From Leguminivora glycinivorella (taxonomy: Eukaryota; Arthropoda; Insecta; Lepidoptera; Tortricidae): a stretch of 64,000 bases of DNA. Shown here one piece after another: positions 20,281-29,913 of the stretch. Within the stretch, counting starts at the first letter, position 1. Each line of letters starts with the position of its first letter. Made by a program: the position numbers and the translations under genes. Below the pieces are notes generated by a model that had not been told where the DNA came from, ran no database searches, and was given only the letters and a program-made list of their open reading frames with translations. The stretch spans positions 26,415,085 to 26,479,084 of the forward strand of contig NC_062975.1 in the NCBI RefSeq assembly GCF_023078275.1, given 5' to 3'.

Positions 20281-21075
20281 TTTTTTTAACCGACTTCAAA
20301 AAAAGTAGGAGGTTCTCAATTCGACTGAATGTTTTTTAGGGTTCCGTAGTCAACTAGGAATCCTTATAGTTTCCCCCTGTCTGTCTGTCTGTCCGTCCGT
20401 CCGCGGATAATCTCAGTAACCGTAAGCACTAGAAAGCTGAAATTTGGTACCAATGTATCAATCACGCCAACAAAGTGCAAAAATAAAAAATGGAAAAAAA
20501 TGTTTTATTAGGGTACCCCCCCTACATGTAAAGTGGGGGCTGATTTTTTTTTTCATTCCAACCCCAACGTATGATATATTGTTGGATAGGTATTTAAAAA
20601 TGAATAAGGGTTTACTTTTACTAAGATCGTTTTTTGATCATATTAATATTTTCGGAAATAATCGCTCCTAAAGGAAAAAAAGTGCGTCCCCCCCCCTCTA
20701 TATTTTGAACCTTATGTTTAAAAAAATATGAAAAAATATCAAAAAAGTAGAACTTTATAAAGACTTTCTAGGAAAATTGTTTTGAGAAAAATACGGAAAA
20801 CTACGGAACCCTACAGCTACACTGAGCGTGGACCGACACGCTCTTGGCCGGTTTTTTTTGTATGTATGTTACTCGATATCTCCGAGAATCGTGGACCGAT
20901 TTTCAAATTTTTTTTTTTAATCGAACGGGTATAACCCCGAGAGTCGGGGTCTGATGATGGGATCTTGGAGAAATCGAGGGAACTCTTCAAATGTTATAGG
21001 CACATGTAATGTTTTTAGTGTATTTTTAATAGGTACACCAATATTTACGATTGATGGTAAAAATTTTAATGTCGC
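20281..21075 (+). repeat. ACCGACTTCAAAAAA repeat, interrupted
   Basis: The left piece 20281-20330 (TTTTTTTAACCGACTTC, AGGAGGTTCTCAATTCGAC) and the right piece about 20861-21075 (TATGTATGTTACTCGATATC, ATCGTGGACCGATTTTC) are consecutive parts of one common lepidopteran repeat. The interval between them is the separate repeat at 20331-20860, so this copy has been split by an insertion. Confidence 0.65.
20331..20860 (+). mobile_element. GGTTCCGTAG repeat inserted in another repeat
   Basis: Starts TTTTTAGGGTTCCGTAGTC and ends GACACGCTCTTGGCCGG. Inside are CTGTCTGTCCGTCC, CGCGGATAATCTCAG, TTAGGGTACCCCCC and AAAACTACGGAACCC. Copies and fragments occur at 61592-62508. There are no inverted-repeat ends or open frames that I can see. 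A Helitron-type origin is possible but unproven. Confidence 0.7.
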
Positions 21076-21079
21076 TGAG

Positions 21080-21372
21080 CTGATGATGAAAATGAAAATG
21101 AAATGAAATATTTATTTTTCAAGTAGGCATATTACAATGCGCATATGAACGTCAAATAAAGCTACGCCGGCTCTAACCCTACGCCTCAGCCTCGAGAAGA
21201 TTTCAGTCCCCCCTCAGTTGGGAGGGGGGTATCCACTATGGGACCGGCAAGAAACTCGGCGGGCAACTTCTTTTCAAAACATTACATCTTATAACTAACA
21301 TGCATTAAATAACAAGATACAATTTAACATGCAAAAGTATTCATCCAAGAATATGAACAGACTAGGTACTGA
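21080..21372 (-). mobile_element. LINE 3' end, copy of 30510-30836
   Basis: About 290 bp, nearly identical to 30545-30836, including CCCCTCAGTTGGGAGGGG, ACTATGGGACCGGCAAGAAA and the end AATAAATATTTCATTTC with a TTTTCA tail (minus sense). I saw only a few base differences (for example ACTCGGCG against ACTTGGCG). Similarity stops after GACTAGGTACT, so the copy is severely 5'-truncated. Confidence 0.85.
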
Positions 21373-21424
21373 GAAGACTAGAACAAATTAGCCTGTATAA
21401 TGACGCATCGAGCCGTGTTTTCAC

Positions 21425-21790
21425 CTCTTGTGTGTAATTTAGATTGCGTCCGCGCTCCGTCCGCGCCTCGTCCTCGCCACGCCCGCGCCACGCCACGTCC
21501 GTTGTGTTTATTTTAGACGTAAGACGCGCCCCCAGACGGCGCGGCGCGCGCCACGCCGCCTGGGGCGCGTCTTACGTCCTTCCTATACAAAATGTACTGA
21601 GGAGACGATTTTTGAATTACACTCAGGTGGCGTGGCGCAGACGTCCGTTGCGCGCCCCGAGACACGCGACGCTCTGGTGTGGCCGGTACCTTACGTCCCT
21701 AACCTATTAACCGATCCGCCGCGGTGACGCGGCCGGTGCGCGGCGCGCTCTCCCAGGCCCGCGCCCCGCGCGCTCCCCCCGCCCCGCGCC
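21425..21790. other. CpG-rich island
   Basis: A markedly GC- and CpG-rich stretch in an AT-rich window, with CCGCGCTCCGTCCGCGCC, the palindrome at 21516-21578, and a C-rich end (GCGCTCCCCCCGCCCCGCG). It could be a GC-rich repeat or a promoter island. The 88-codon frame 21444-21710 (Arg/Ala/Pro rich) follows from composition. Confidence 0.5.
21516..21578. repeat. GC-rich palindrome
   Basis: GACGTAAGACGCGCCCCCAG ... CGGCG (21516-21541) pairs with CGCCG ... GGGCGCGTCTTACGTC (21554-21578), with about 25-bp arms and one or two defects. Confidence 0.75.
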
Positions 21791-22552
21791 AGCCGCTCTA
21801 CGACAACTTTGGCACCCTTTTAAATTACTGACATTTACAGTTTCTTAAGCGCGACCTTCACAGTATTAATTTTGATAAAATCATGATTATAGTACACAAA
21901 AACCTGGTCTTAAGCAAAAAAATCTCAGTTACAATTTATACCTACTGAGAAATTCATGTTTATTTAAGCGTTAAAAATATATGTTTAAGATCGGTGCTAA
22001 ATGTCTATATATACTCAATACAATGCAAATTGATATATATATCATGGTCACCATTTTTACCTACCTAGATATTCACATTAAATGAAAACGGTAAAAAAAA
22101 GTACACAATCAGATTTATTTTCTGTGTAATATCGCTAATAACTGATCGCATCTGAGTGCACCACAAAGTTAATCTAACAAAGTTTTCGGTTAACTATTTT
22201 GCTGTTAGCGAAAAGTGGGATAATGTACTTTATCTCATGATTTTTATAAGATATGAATACGATCGTATTTTTTTTTATCTATGTACATAATTACTATTTG
22301 ATGCTTAATAATAACACCCAATAAAATATCAAAAAGGACGAGTTATTGAATTATGTCCAGGGTACCTTACTTTTACTCCACTAAATAGTTTTAGTGATGG
22401 ACGTGTAATATATATGTATAATATTATTAATAAAATGTCTATGTCTAGTAGTATCTAATATCCATTTTAAGTTAAAGATTCATTCTGAAAAAAGATATTT
22501 TTTTTGACAGCAGGATTGTGTTGACCTAACATAGCTAAATACTGAATGGAAA
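21791..22552. other. no recognisable gene
   Basis: AT-rich with no open frame or recognised repeat. Confidence 0.5.
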
Positions 22553-22712
22553 CAGGGTGGCTAGCCGAATGGCACAATCGCTCACGAAACGCTCACGAAA
22601 CGAAGCGCTAGTAGATATCTATCTCTATCGCGCTTGCGTATTGGCGCGACAGAGCCAGCGGCGTATCGCTTTCGTTTGGCGTCGGAGAAATGCCATTCGG
22701 CTACGGGGCCTG
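22553..22712 (-). mobile_element. foldback MITE, TAGCCGAATGGCA family, copy 2
   Basis: Nearly the exact reverse complement of copy 1 at 11691-11849 and of 58847-59006: starts CAGGGTGGCTAGCCGAATGG and ends CATTCGGCTACGGGGCCTG. The open frame 22557-22805 is produced by the element. The flanks show no obvious target duplication. Confidence 0.88.
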
Positions 22713-23464
22713 GCTTTCATGTACTTAAATAAGAACACTTCGAAATCTGTCGATCCGGTTAAAAAATATGCTATTGTACAAACGCCATTCGTCTCAAAAA
22801 TGTAGGCATTTCTATATTATAAGCAAATCGTATAGTAGGTACGAGTTCTCAACCAGATGTACAGTCCGGTCTGGCAGAAAGCATGAAACTTGGCATGTAT
22901 ATAGCTTATTGGTTTATAAGAAAATATGGAAGTAGAAACACGCCGAGGTGTCAATGTTTCCCCTCTTTCCCCCCACTTTTGTATCCCTGATTACAGTTTT
23001 TGAATATTTCTATGAAAACCGTGAAAGCTACCATCACGATGTCCAGGAGAAGTATATTCTTCATAAAATTCTCTACAATATTGTCTTTGGAAGTATAAAG
23101 CTAGAACTTATAATTTTCAAACTATGCTGATTTTCCCCTAACGATATTTCTCTTTGGTGACCTGAACGATAAGTAAGACTAGCGACTTTGCTGTTTTACC
23201 TGTGTATAAATAAATAAATAAGTAACTAAAGCGGTTCTATCTACCTACCCAAGTTAATCAGCAAGGAAACAACCATAATGTTTGCATACTAATGATAGAT
23301 AATTCAACTTGCTCATTAGTGCGCAGACGCGAGTGTTGACCACACAGTCCACACACACTTGATCAGACAATATTTATCTAATGTATTTAATTTATTAATC
23401 ATCTTAACTGACTTAGCTTGACCGGTTCCGAACTGGTGTACCCACTGTCAAAGAATTTCATCCG
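22713..23464. other. no recognisable gene
   Basis: Only short featureless frames. No repeats recognised. Confidence 0.5.
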
Positions 23465-23805
23465 CCATGTCATCATCATCCTCCTCGCGTTATCCCGGCA
23501 TTTGCCACGGCTCATGGGAGCCTGGGGTCCGCTTTGACAACTATTCCCATGATTTGGCATAGACACTAGTTTTTACGAAAGCGGCTGTCATCTGACCTTC
23601 CAACCCGAAAGGTAAAACTAGGCCTTATTGGAATTAGTCCGGTTTCGTCACGATGTTTTCCTTCACCGAAAAGCAACTGGCAAATATCATATGACATTAC
23701 GTACGTAAGTTTCGAAAAACTCATTGGTACGAGCCGGGATTCGAACCCGCGATCTCCGGATCGAAAGTAGCTCGCTCTTAAAGCTTAGGCTATCAGCGCT
23801 TTTTG
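23465..23805 (+). repeat. lepidopteran repeat ending in a reversed tRNA-like segment
   Basis: Contains CGTTATCCCGGCATTTG, ATGGGAGCCTGGGGTCCG, CTTATTGGAATTAGTCCGG, a TTTTCCTTCACCGAAAAGC block and finally, on the minus strand, the B-box-like CGGGTTCGAATCCCGGCTC. The same order appears in part at 41765-41930 and, decayed, at 4575-4700. It is a very common lepidopteran repeat; seen from the minus strand it begins with a tRNA-like head, so it may be a SINE. Confidence 0.7.
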
Positions 23806-23884
23806 TTTCATCCACCATATGCATACATATTGACAATGATAATGAATATGAAAACTGAATGTGTAAGAAAAAACTTAGAAGAAT

Positions 23885-24222
23885 TTATACATTTTATGTT
23901 TACTTATGTGAACATTTACATAAGTATATGCTGCGCTGAGAATGTAACTTTATGGATAGCTTGATATAGAAAAATAAAATAATACTTATATTCATACAAA
24001 ACATCCATGATTTACATAAGTATATGCTGCGCTGAGAATGTAACTTTATGGATAGCTTGATATAGAAAAATAAAATAATACTTATATACATACAAAACAT
24101 CCATGATTGAGGAACAAATATCTGTGGTCATTACACAAATTGCCCTTACCGGGATTCGAACCCAGAACCGCGGCTTAGCAGGGTCACTACCGACTAGACT
24201 AGACCGTTCGTCAAACCACCAA
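23885..24222 (-). mobile_element. tRNA-headed SINE with internal duplication
   Basis: On the minus strand the head reads GTCGGTAGTGACCCTGC ... GGTTCTGGGTTCGAATCCCG, the same head as the SINE at 53931. The body follows with CACAGATATTTGTTCC and ATCATGGATGTTTTGTATG. The body then contains the 96-bp tandem duplication at 23915-24106. The promoter boxes look degenerate but recognisable. Confidence 0.7.
23915..24106. repeat. 96-bp tandem duplication
   Basis: Two consecutive 96-bp units, 23915-24010 and 24011-24106, each beginning TTTACATAAGTATATGCTGC and ending ACAAAACATCCATGA, almost identical (TATATTCAT against TATATACAT). It creates the repetitive 66-codon minus frame at 23900-24100, which is not a gene. 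Confidence 0.92.
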
Positions 24223-25225
24223 TCTTAGTGGTAGAAATAACATAATTATAAGAGGAAAATTAAATACGGAGATAAATAATATGAACCTCTAAAACCTTGA
24301 TGCTTGATTTATTTACACTGGCAATTAATTGCCAGTACAAAACATAATTCTGCCGCAATACATATAATTGCAAGCAAATATGATACTTATGATGTGCGCA
24401 GTAGCAATATTTAAAACGGTTTGTCAATCGAATCACTAGATCCAGAGACCAATAAGTAGAAAAGACTGATAACTTACAGAAAACCTTAGCCAAATAATAT
24501 TAGACACCCTGGTCATATTTCATTATATACTCCTGCCGGTAAGTGAAGTTGCCAGGGGATGGGTGGATCAAAGAGGATGTATTGTTAATGTTAAGGGTCA
24601 GCAATTCGCATATACCTCTATGGATCCAATACGTCGATGGTGATGCTCACTACTTAAAGGACAGTATTCTTGTTTGTCTTTGACTTTTCATAAAAAAGTG
24701 TTCCAATCGAAATTCCAAATTTAAGCCAAAATTATACGATACGATATGACTTGACTGGGTGTGGGGTGCGAGTGGTGCGACGCCGAGCTTCCTTCGAAGT
24801 TACCGTCGACGATGATGATGAGGAGAGTATTTTAGAGATAGGAAATAATTAGAAGTTTTTTTATAGGAATAAACGTGCCGTACAATAGATAAATGTGTTT
24901 ATTTCTTTATTTTCCATCTTGTTCCCTCCAAATTTTCATGAACTGTTGATCCCAGATAAAAAAAAAATTGTAGAAAATTTTATGAAGATTGCTTGTATCT
25001 CAGTACATTATTTGCTATGTGCCACAGTTTAAGAGCTATTGGCGAAAAACTAAAAAAGGGACCTTTGCACCCCCCTAAACCCGTTAGCTCTACCCCCACC
25101 CCTCAGTACTTTGAGTATGTGGATTAGAACACCATTCCCTACAACTATGCCAAAATTCGCTTATACACGAGTTTAGTTTCCGTTGAGGTAGGCTTCGTTG
25201 AGTGAGTTATTAAACTTTCAAGACG
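24223..25225. other. no recognisable gene
   Basis: No open frames of interest. Nothing recognised. Confidence 0.5.
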
Positions 25226-25352
25226 AGAGTGTATCTTAAAGGCCGGCAACGGAACTCCAATCTTTCTATGGTGTTACGGGCGTTCATGGGCGGCAGTGAT
25301 CGCCTACCATCAGGTGACCTGTCTACTTGTTTGCCTCTTATCTCATAAGATA
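25226..25352 (+). repeat. Lep1-like repeat
   Basis: AAAGGCCGGCAACGGAACTC, GGGCGTTCATGGGCGGCAGT, CTACCATCAGGTGACCTGTC and TTGTTTGCCTCTTATCTCAT match the copy at 6500-6640 in order and orientation. Confidence 0.75.
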
Positions 25353-26214
25353 ATGATAAGTTTGACAGTTTTTATTACACTTATCTCTGTTATATCAAAC
25401 CATCCAGTCTGTGTTCGTCTGCGGTCATAAAATTGATGAATCGCTGCGCCGGCGCAAAGTAATATGTGTTTAATTATCGGGCATTTTTTAATTAAAACTT
25501 TTGATTAAGTAACGCAATGATTGAAAATAAATGTCGGGGCTTAAAGAAATGGCTGACGAATTGCCAAAATATAAATGGCAGTCTGAGGTAGGTAGGATAT
25601 CCGGCATTTAATGTGTATAAAAAGAAAATAAAATGAGAAATGATTTGTACGAATTAAATTCAGTAGTCGGGCGATCACAATTAATATTCATTTAAATTCT
25701 TGCGTCAAGCTTTAAGAGCAACTGATCATTGTAAAGGATATAATGGGATTACAGTTTTTCAAGACTTGTATAGGTACTTATCTTAGTACGTACTACTTAT
25801 AGTATTAAGAATTAAGAAAATAAGAAAAGTAACGAGTAGTAAATAGGGGTAAGACATAATTATAATATATGTAGGTAATAAAGGAAATAATTTAATATTA
25901 TATGCTCTGAGACCCTTTTCAGCTACCATAGGTATATAAAAAAATTCCCTTAATCATTTCATTAACGACTACCTTAGCGATTCAAATTTATTGTCACATT
26001 TTCTTATTATTTTTAAATTATCCCTACGAAATTATCCACTAAATAATACCCATAGCCATCAATCAGAATGGTCCCCAAAGGTTACAATTACGCTGTAATT
26101 GAGAATTAATAGTGCAATGGATAATAATTATTAATAATAAAGTACACGGTTATCGTAAATCAATCACCAAAACTGTTACACACTTTCTTTACGAGAACAC
26201 GCGGTTTTGTTGTG
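25353..26214. other. no recognisable gene
   Basis: AT-rich with no repeat recognised. Confidence 0.5.
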
Positions 26215-26314
26215 ATGGACCGGGAGCTCACAGAAGTTGAGATGAAAATGGTGGATGAATTTTTTGTCCCATATTTTAACCATCACATACTGCAACTTCT
26301 AGGCGAGCTCCATC
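26215..26314 (+). other. candidate first coding exon (uncertain)
   Basis: ATG at 26215 opens a frame MDRELTEVEMKMVDEF ... NHHILQLLGELH that runs to C|GTAAGCC, a reasonable splice donor at 26315. The codon content looks protein-like and is less AT-rich than the surroundings. If the donor is not used the frame ends eight codons later at TAG. I do not recognise the sequence. It is the most coding-like short stretch outside the transposons, but a chance frame cannot be excluded. Confidence 0.22.
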
Positions 26315-26465
26315 GTAAGCCAAGACGTGGCTAGTCTGTGGCCATGAGTATGCCCATTTATAATGATAATGATAATACATTAAAAAAAACACATTATGGC
26401 AGAAACACTAGAAGATGATTCACCTGGCAAAGCCATTACGAACACAAGAAGCAGGGTCACAAGAC

Positions 26466-26690
26466 CTTTTTTCATTTCACAACATCAAGGTTTTTTTTCT
26501 TGAAGGGCGCAACTAATTCCAAATAGTCCCCTGGTCCCCACTCATTAAAATTTATCCTTAATACTTTTACGGTAGATGTCGCTAGGGTTTCCTTTCTGGT
26601 TTTAAGATTTGCGCTATGGATTTGGAGACGTGGATGGCAGAGCGCTGAAATAGTCAAGTGATTTAGACGCTGTGATTTCAAGTACCACTC
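26466..26690 (-). repeat. AAGGGCGCAACTA-type repeat
   Basis: The plus strand has GAAGGGCGCAACTAATTCC, AGTCCCCTGGTCCCCAC and, at the other end, GGATGGCAGAGCGCTGAAAT. I associate this combination with a common lepidopteran repeat. The 69-codon minus frame 26472-26681 spans it and is not called as a gene. Confidence 0.4.
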
Positions 26691-27840
26691 TTTTTTTTAA
26701 TTCGTAGCTTAAGAGCAAGAGCACTGTCAAGGGTTATAAAAGAATATTAAATAATTCATGAAGACAGCGGCCGCTCCCAGGCCACCGGTCATATCTCTCG
26801 CATTGCTGCTGATCGACATTTAATAGCATTAAATTCGCGTGAAGTCGACTCCGGCGCACCACAGTGTAATACGTTCACAGTATGTGAAGGGTATACGTTT
26901 TTTCAAAGAGGCATGTGTTGAAATATGTATGCGTCGTAGAATTGGAATAATAATTTTCTTGTAACCCTTAAAGCGTAAGGGTAAGTATGTTCTTTTTCTA
27001 GATTGTTGATTGATTTAAACATCGGTTAAATACATATTCAAATCGTCAATACTCATACGATAATTATTGTTAACAGAATACAAAAACAAGGGACGGTCTG
27101 CCTGCATTAGGTTATGAAAAAGAAAAGAGTGAGTGCTGAGATCCCGAATGAAATAGTTCGGCACAAACGAGCCGATGTAATGATAAACGTTCACTGATCG
27201 CCATGGATACTCAAAATACCAGAAGTATGGCAGAGGCATTGTTGGCCTTTTAAGAAGGGAGTATGCTCTTGGAATACCTATTATGCCAATCATAATAAGA
27301 ACAGATAATGGCAGAAAGAAGAAGAATAAGATGCATAATCCCTACTGTTCCTTTTCTGTCTTCTAGACCAGTTCGCGCGCTTTATGCGAAACGGCGAGCT
27401 ATTAAGAGGATACGATACCGAAGCACGAATTCAAATTTGAGATTTTTAGGTCTTTATCGCCGGCGCGCTGACGGGGGCGGCACCCACAGAGAGGCCCTGT
27501 GTGCGTGCGCGTGGCGCACGCACACACCCGCGTCCACAGCCGGCACAAGTACTTACTCGCGCTCAAGCGCTCTCTATATTTGTCTAGTTTCGGACTTCTG
27601 ATGCAAAATGTTTTGGACTCCGTGAAGATATTAAGTGTACTGATTTGACTAAAATGCAAATTTGTAATGTTTTAAGGAATGGTAGAAACAATTCCTTATC
27701 TTATACATAATGTGATTATCTTAAAAGATGATTTCTTTTAAGAGTCACATTCTTAGCGAAATAAAGTTATTCGGTATGTAAAAAGCTAAAACCTTTTCGA
27801 TTTCAAAGAGAAGCCATATTATAGGAGTAGGTACGTACAA
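26691..27840. other. no recognisable gene; GC-rich patch at 27440-27560
   Basis: The patch contains CGGCGCGCTGACGGGGGCGG and a palindromic GTGCGTGCGCGTGGCGCACG. Opposite-strand frames there (27308-27601 and 27402-27659) reflect composition. A minus frame at 27015-27293 is unrecognised. Confidence 0.4.
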
Positions 27841-27983
27841 TCAACCAATTAATCTGAATCCTAGGTCATTGGCCAATCTAGACCCTTTCACAGTAAAAGT
27901 AAAACTGACTTCTGTAGCAAATAAATGACGGTGTCAATACGACAGGGTTCTAGAGATGCCTAGGATTCTACATAATTGGTTGA
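27841..27983. mobile_element. MITE with TCAACCAATTA ends
   Basis: TCAACCAATTAATCTGAATC ... CTAGG at the left is mirrored by CCTAGGATTCTACATAATTG ... GTTGA at the right, and inner TCTAGACCC pairs with GGGTTCTAGA. Arms of about 40 bp with several mismatches. No coding capacity. Confidence 0.65.
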
Positions 27984-28514
27984 CAGTATCTACCTACCAA
28001 ACATGTATGTGAATCTTATTCTTTTTTTTGCACATGTTTGACAGAAGTGACAGCGTAGGAAAATTTAACTAGGTAACAATTTGGTACCTATTATATTACC
28101 AGACACCGGATTATGTTCCAAGGTAATTAGAACTTTTTAGCAGAATTCTAACAAAAAATCTGCCAAACAAAATCTTATTGCATATGAAGCATAAGGACCT
28201 TTTTCAGATGGAAAGCTACATATGCATCTTATATTTCTAATTTTCTAGGGTTGTGTATACATATTACCTACCTAGCATTAGAAATACAAGGCTTAGCACA
28301 GAACAAGACCAACCATAAAAATGCTTAACTAATTTGCCAGCTAAATTTAAACCTAGGTATCGGTACTTAAACGTATAGATACTTTTGATATTTTTATTAT
28401 TTAAAACTTATTTATACTAAAATAACATTTTTATTGAATAAATAAGCAAATAAAGTAAATAATAAGTACAAACAAAAATCCACAGCACAGGCTTCGTCAA
28501 ATATAGTTATTAAC

Positions 28515-28539
28515 ATATATATATATATATATATATATA
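28515..28539. repeat. (AT)n microsatellite
   Basis: An uninterrupted AT dinucleotide run inside the 3' UTR of the truncated LINE. Confidence 0.9.
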
Positions 28540-28565
28540 AAAAGGAACACAACCTACACCTAAAT

Positions 28566-29270
28566 CTAAAATAACCCTCCCTGGATCGTACCTGGCTCAA
28601 ACGTCCCCATTATACCCGCCGCATTTCCCCGCTGAACTGCAATGGAGACCTGTTGGACCAGATACGACCCAGAACGAGGATCGCAGCCCCTCTCCCGCAA
28701 ACGACGCCCTAATTCCCTGAAAAAGGAGCGAGCCTCTGAACCCCAAGGCCCCGCTGTCTCAATTGCCACCGGCACAAAGTCATAAGCGGTTTCCAACGCG
28801 GAGTACTTTGTGTGCTTAGACTTTGCCGCGGACTCCGCCGCTGAGCCAGCACAACTTGTAGTCTGCCTCAAATGGGATGCAGCGTAAGTGCTGACACAAG
28901 TTGCATCCCACACGAGACAGCGCCCCCTTCGCCACGGAACCAAGGTCAGTCCGTCTGGCCGTTTGCCGTCTGTGCGACTCAACCCCGGTGGCTCCAAGAC
29001 GCAAGGCACATTGGCAGAAACCAACGCGCGACGCACGATCTCGTTAATTGAGTGATGCCTCGGGAACCGCCCAGCACACCTTTGGCAACTAAGGCCGTGG
29101 TGCCCATCTTCCTCAACCATCACTCCACAGCGGCAACGGTGAGCCTCACACACCCTTGCCCCCAGCCTAAGAGCCGCTGAAATTCGTAACGAATCATTAT
29201 CTAACAGCGTACCAAGCTGAGGCGAAGGCAAGGCATGTAACCACGCCCCAGATTCAGCCCGTTCGAGGGC
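28566..29270 (-). CDS. partial LINE ORF, CCHC motif plus endonuclease-like domain
   Basis: The frame is open from the 5' breakpoint at 29270 (ALERAESGAWLHALPSPQLG) to its stop at 28566-28568, about 234 codons. Counting from the TTG codon at 29231, a Cys/His cluster (C28, H31, C33, C35, H44/H45, C49) is followed by RPDG at 91-94 and WDAT at 108-111. This PD...D spacing suggests a restriction-like PD-(D/E)XK nuclease, as in the C-terminal endonucleases of site-nicking non-LTR elements. The arrangement of a zinc knuckle then a nuclease fits an RLE-type LINE. The reverse transcriptase is entirely lost. It is far more GC-rich than its AT-rich surroundings. The superfamily and the active-site reading are inferred; the fragment cannot act alone. 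Confidence 0.7.
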   Translation of the reverse strand, partial: ALERAESGAWLHALPSPQLGTLLDNDSLRISAALRLGARVCEAHRCRCGVMVEEDGHHGLSCQRCAGRFPRHHSINEIVRRALVSANVPCVLEPPGLSRTDGKRPDGLTLVPWRRGRCLVWDATCVSTYAASHLRQTTSCAGSAAESAAKSKHTKYSALETAYDFVPVAIETAGPWGSEARSFFRELGRRLRERGCDPRSGSYLVQQVSIAVQRGNAAGIMGTFEPGTIQGGLF

Positions 29271-29589
29271 TATTTATACTTACATATCAGCATTTCTGTT
29301 ACCATAGAATTAAAACGTATATAACACTCATTTCATCTACTAACTAAGGGCATCTGTAATCTACATACAAATAAGGCCCGGTTAAAAGTCTCGAAATGTT
29401 ATGTACATTTTATAATTAGATAAGTGTAAATGGGTCAAAAAATTGGGTCCATGTGCAATTGTGCATTAAGTAGGTGCACTTTCCCAAATTGCTGCATCTA
29501 TGAAATAAGGCCCATCAGTAACTTAACAAAAAATAAGGTATTTCTTACATACCGAATTACCGAAAAAACAGTAAGTAAGAACATGAAAA

Positions 29590-29757
29590 AAAAAACAAAC
29601 AATAAAGTTTAAAACTAAACAATTTATTTGGGCGATGACGTAACAGCGTGGCTCCGTTGCATCGTTTGCCCCGGTGTAGGCTTCGGCAAGTTGCCCCGGA
29701 ATCACCGAAAAACCACACCTTTCGGCCAGAAGTCTGCGCTCGCTATGGTGTCCTGCG
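29590..29757 (-). mobile_element. LINE 3' fragment, PTPGQTMQRSHAVTSSPK end
   Basis: On the minus strand one frame ends GNLPKPTPGQTMQRSHAVTS followed by SPK and TAA at the boundary with an AT-rich tail. The plus-strand copy at 50893-51085 shares CAACGGAGCCACG and GTTACGTCGTCGCCCAAAT. I read it as the ORF2 C-terminus of a retroelement, with 5' truncation. The 103-codon frame 29523-29834 runs across this and the neighbouring SINE in a different frame and is chimeric. Confidence 0.55.
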
Positions 29758-29850
29758 CTATATCGTCGCCTAGCATCCATAGTACAAGCTTTGCTTAGTT
29801 TGGGGCTAAGTTGATCTGTGTAAGGTGTCCCCAATATTTATATAATTATT
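29758..29850 (+). repeat. SINE 3' half
   Basis: CTATATCGTCGCCTAGCATC, AAGCTTTGCTTAGTTTGGGG and GTTGATCTGTGTAAGGTGTC are the 3' body of a lepidopteran tRNA-SINE related to 53931-54207. The head is missing. Confidence 0.65.
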
Positions 29851-29913
29851 TAATTACTTACCATAATCATAATGTAATAAAATGTGCATTTTTTCGTGGT
29901 TACCAACATGCAT

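Larger units (their letters stand above)
28419..29270 (-). mobile_element. 5'-truncated LINE with PD-(D/E)XK-like endonuclease tail
   Basis: This 852-bp insertion is bounded by the perfect 10-bp direct repeat TATTTATACT at 28409-28418 and 29271-29280. The coding frame occupies 28566-29270 and the 3' UTR 28419-28565. The UTR includes an (AT)n run at 28515-28539 and the motif GACGAAGCCTG. The open frame runs right to the 5' breakpoint, as expected of target-primed insertion with truncation. Confidence 0.82.
28305..29450. repeat. duplicated unit A, split by an insertion
   Basis: The outer pieces 28305-28418 (TACCAACCATAAAAATGCTT, TTTAAACCTAGGTATC) and 29271-29450 (CAGCATTTCTGTTACC, CTCGAAATGTTATGTACAT) line up with the uninterrupted unit B at 29914-30185. 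The middle is the retroelement 28419-29270. The duplication therefore predates the insertion. Confidence 0.75.

Noticed and set aside
28566..29270. Bacterial contamination or horizontally acquired gene, suggested by its high GC
   Set aside because: The flanking 10-bp duplication, LINE-like 3' UTR and a related fragment at 8786 show that it is a retroelement resident in this genome.
29523..29834. 103-codon frame that looks like a small protein
   Set aside because: It runs across a LINE 3' fragment and an oppositely oriented SINE tail, so it is chimeric; the LINE's own frame is a different one.
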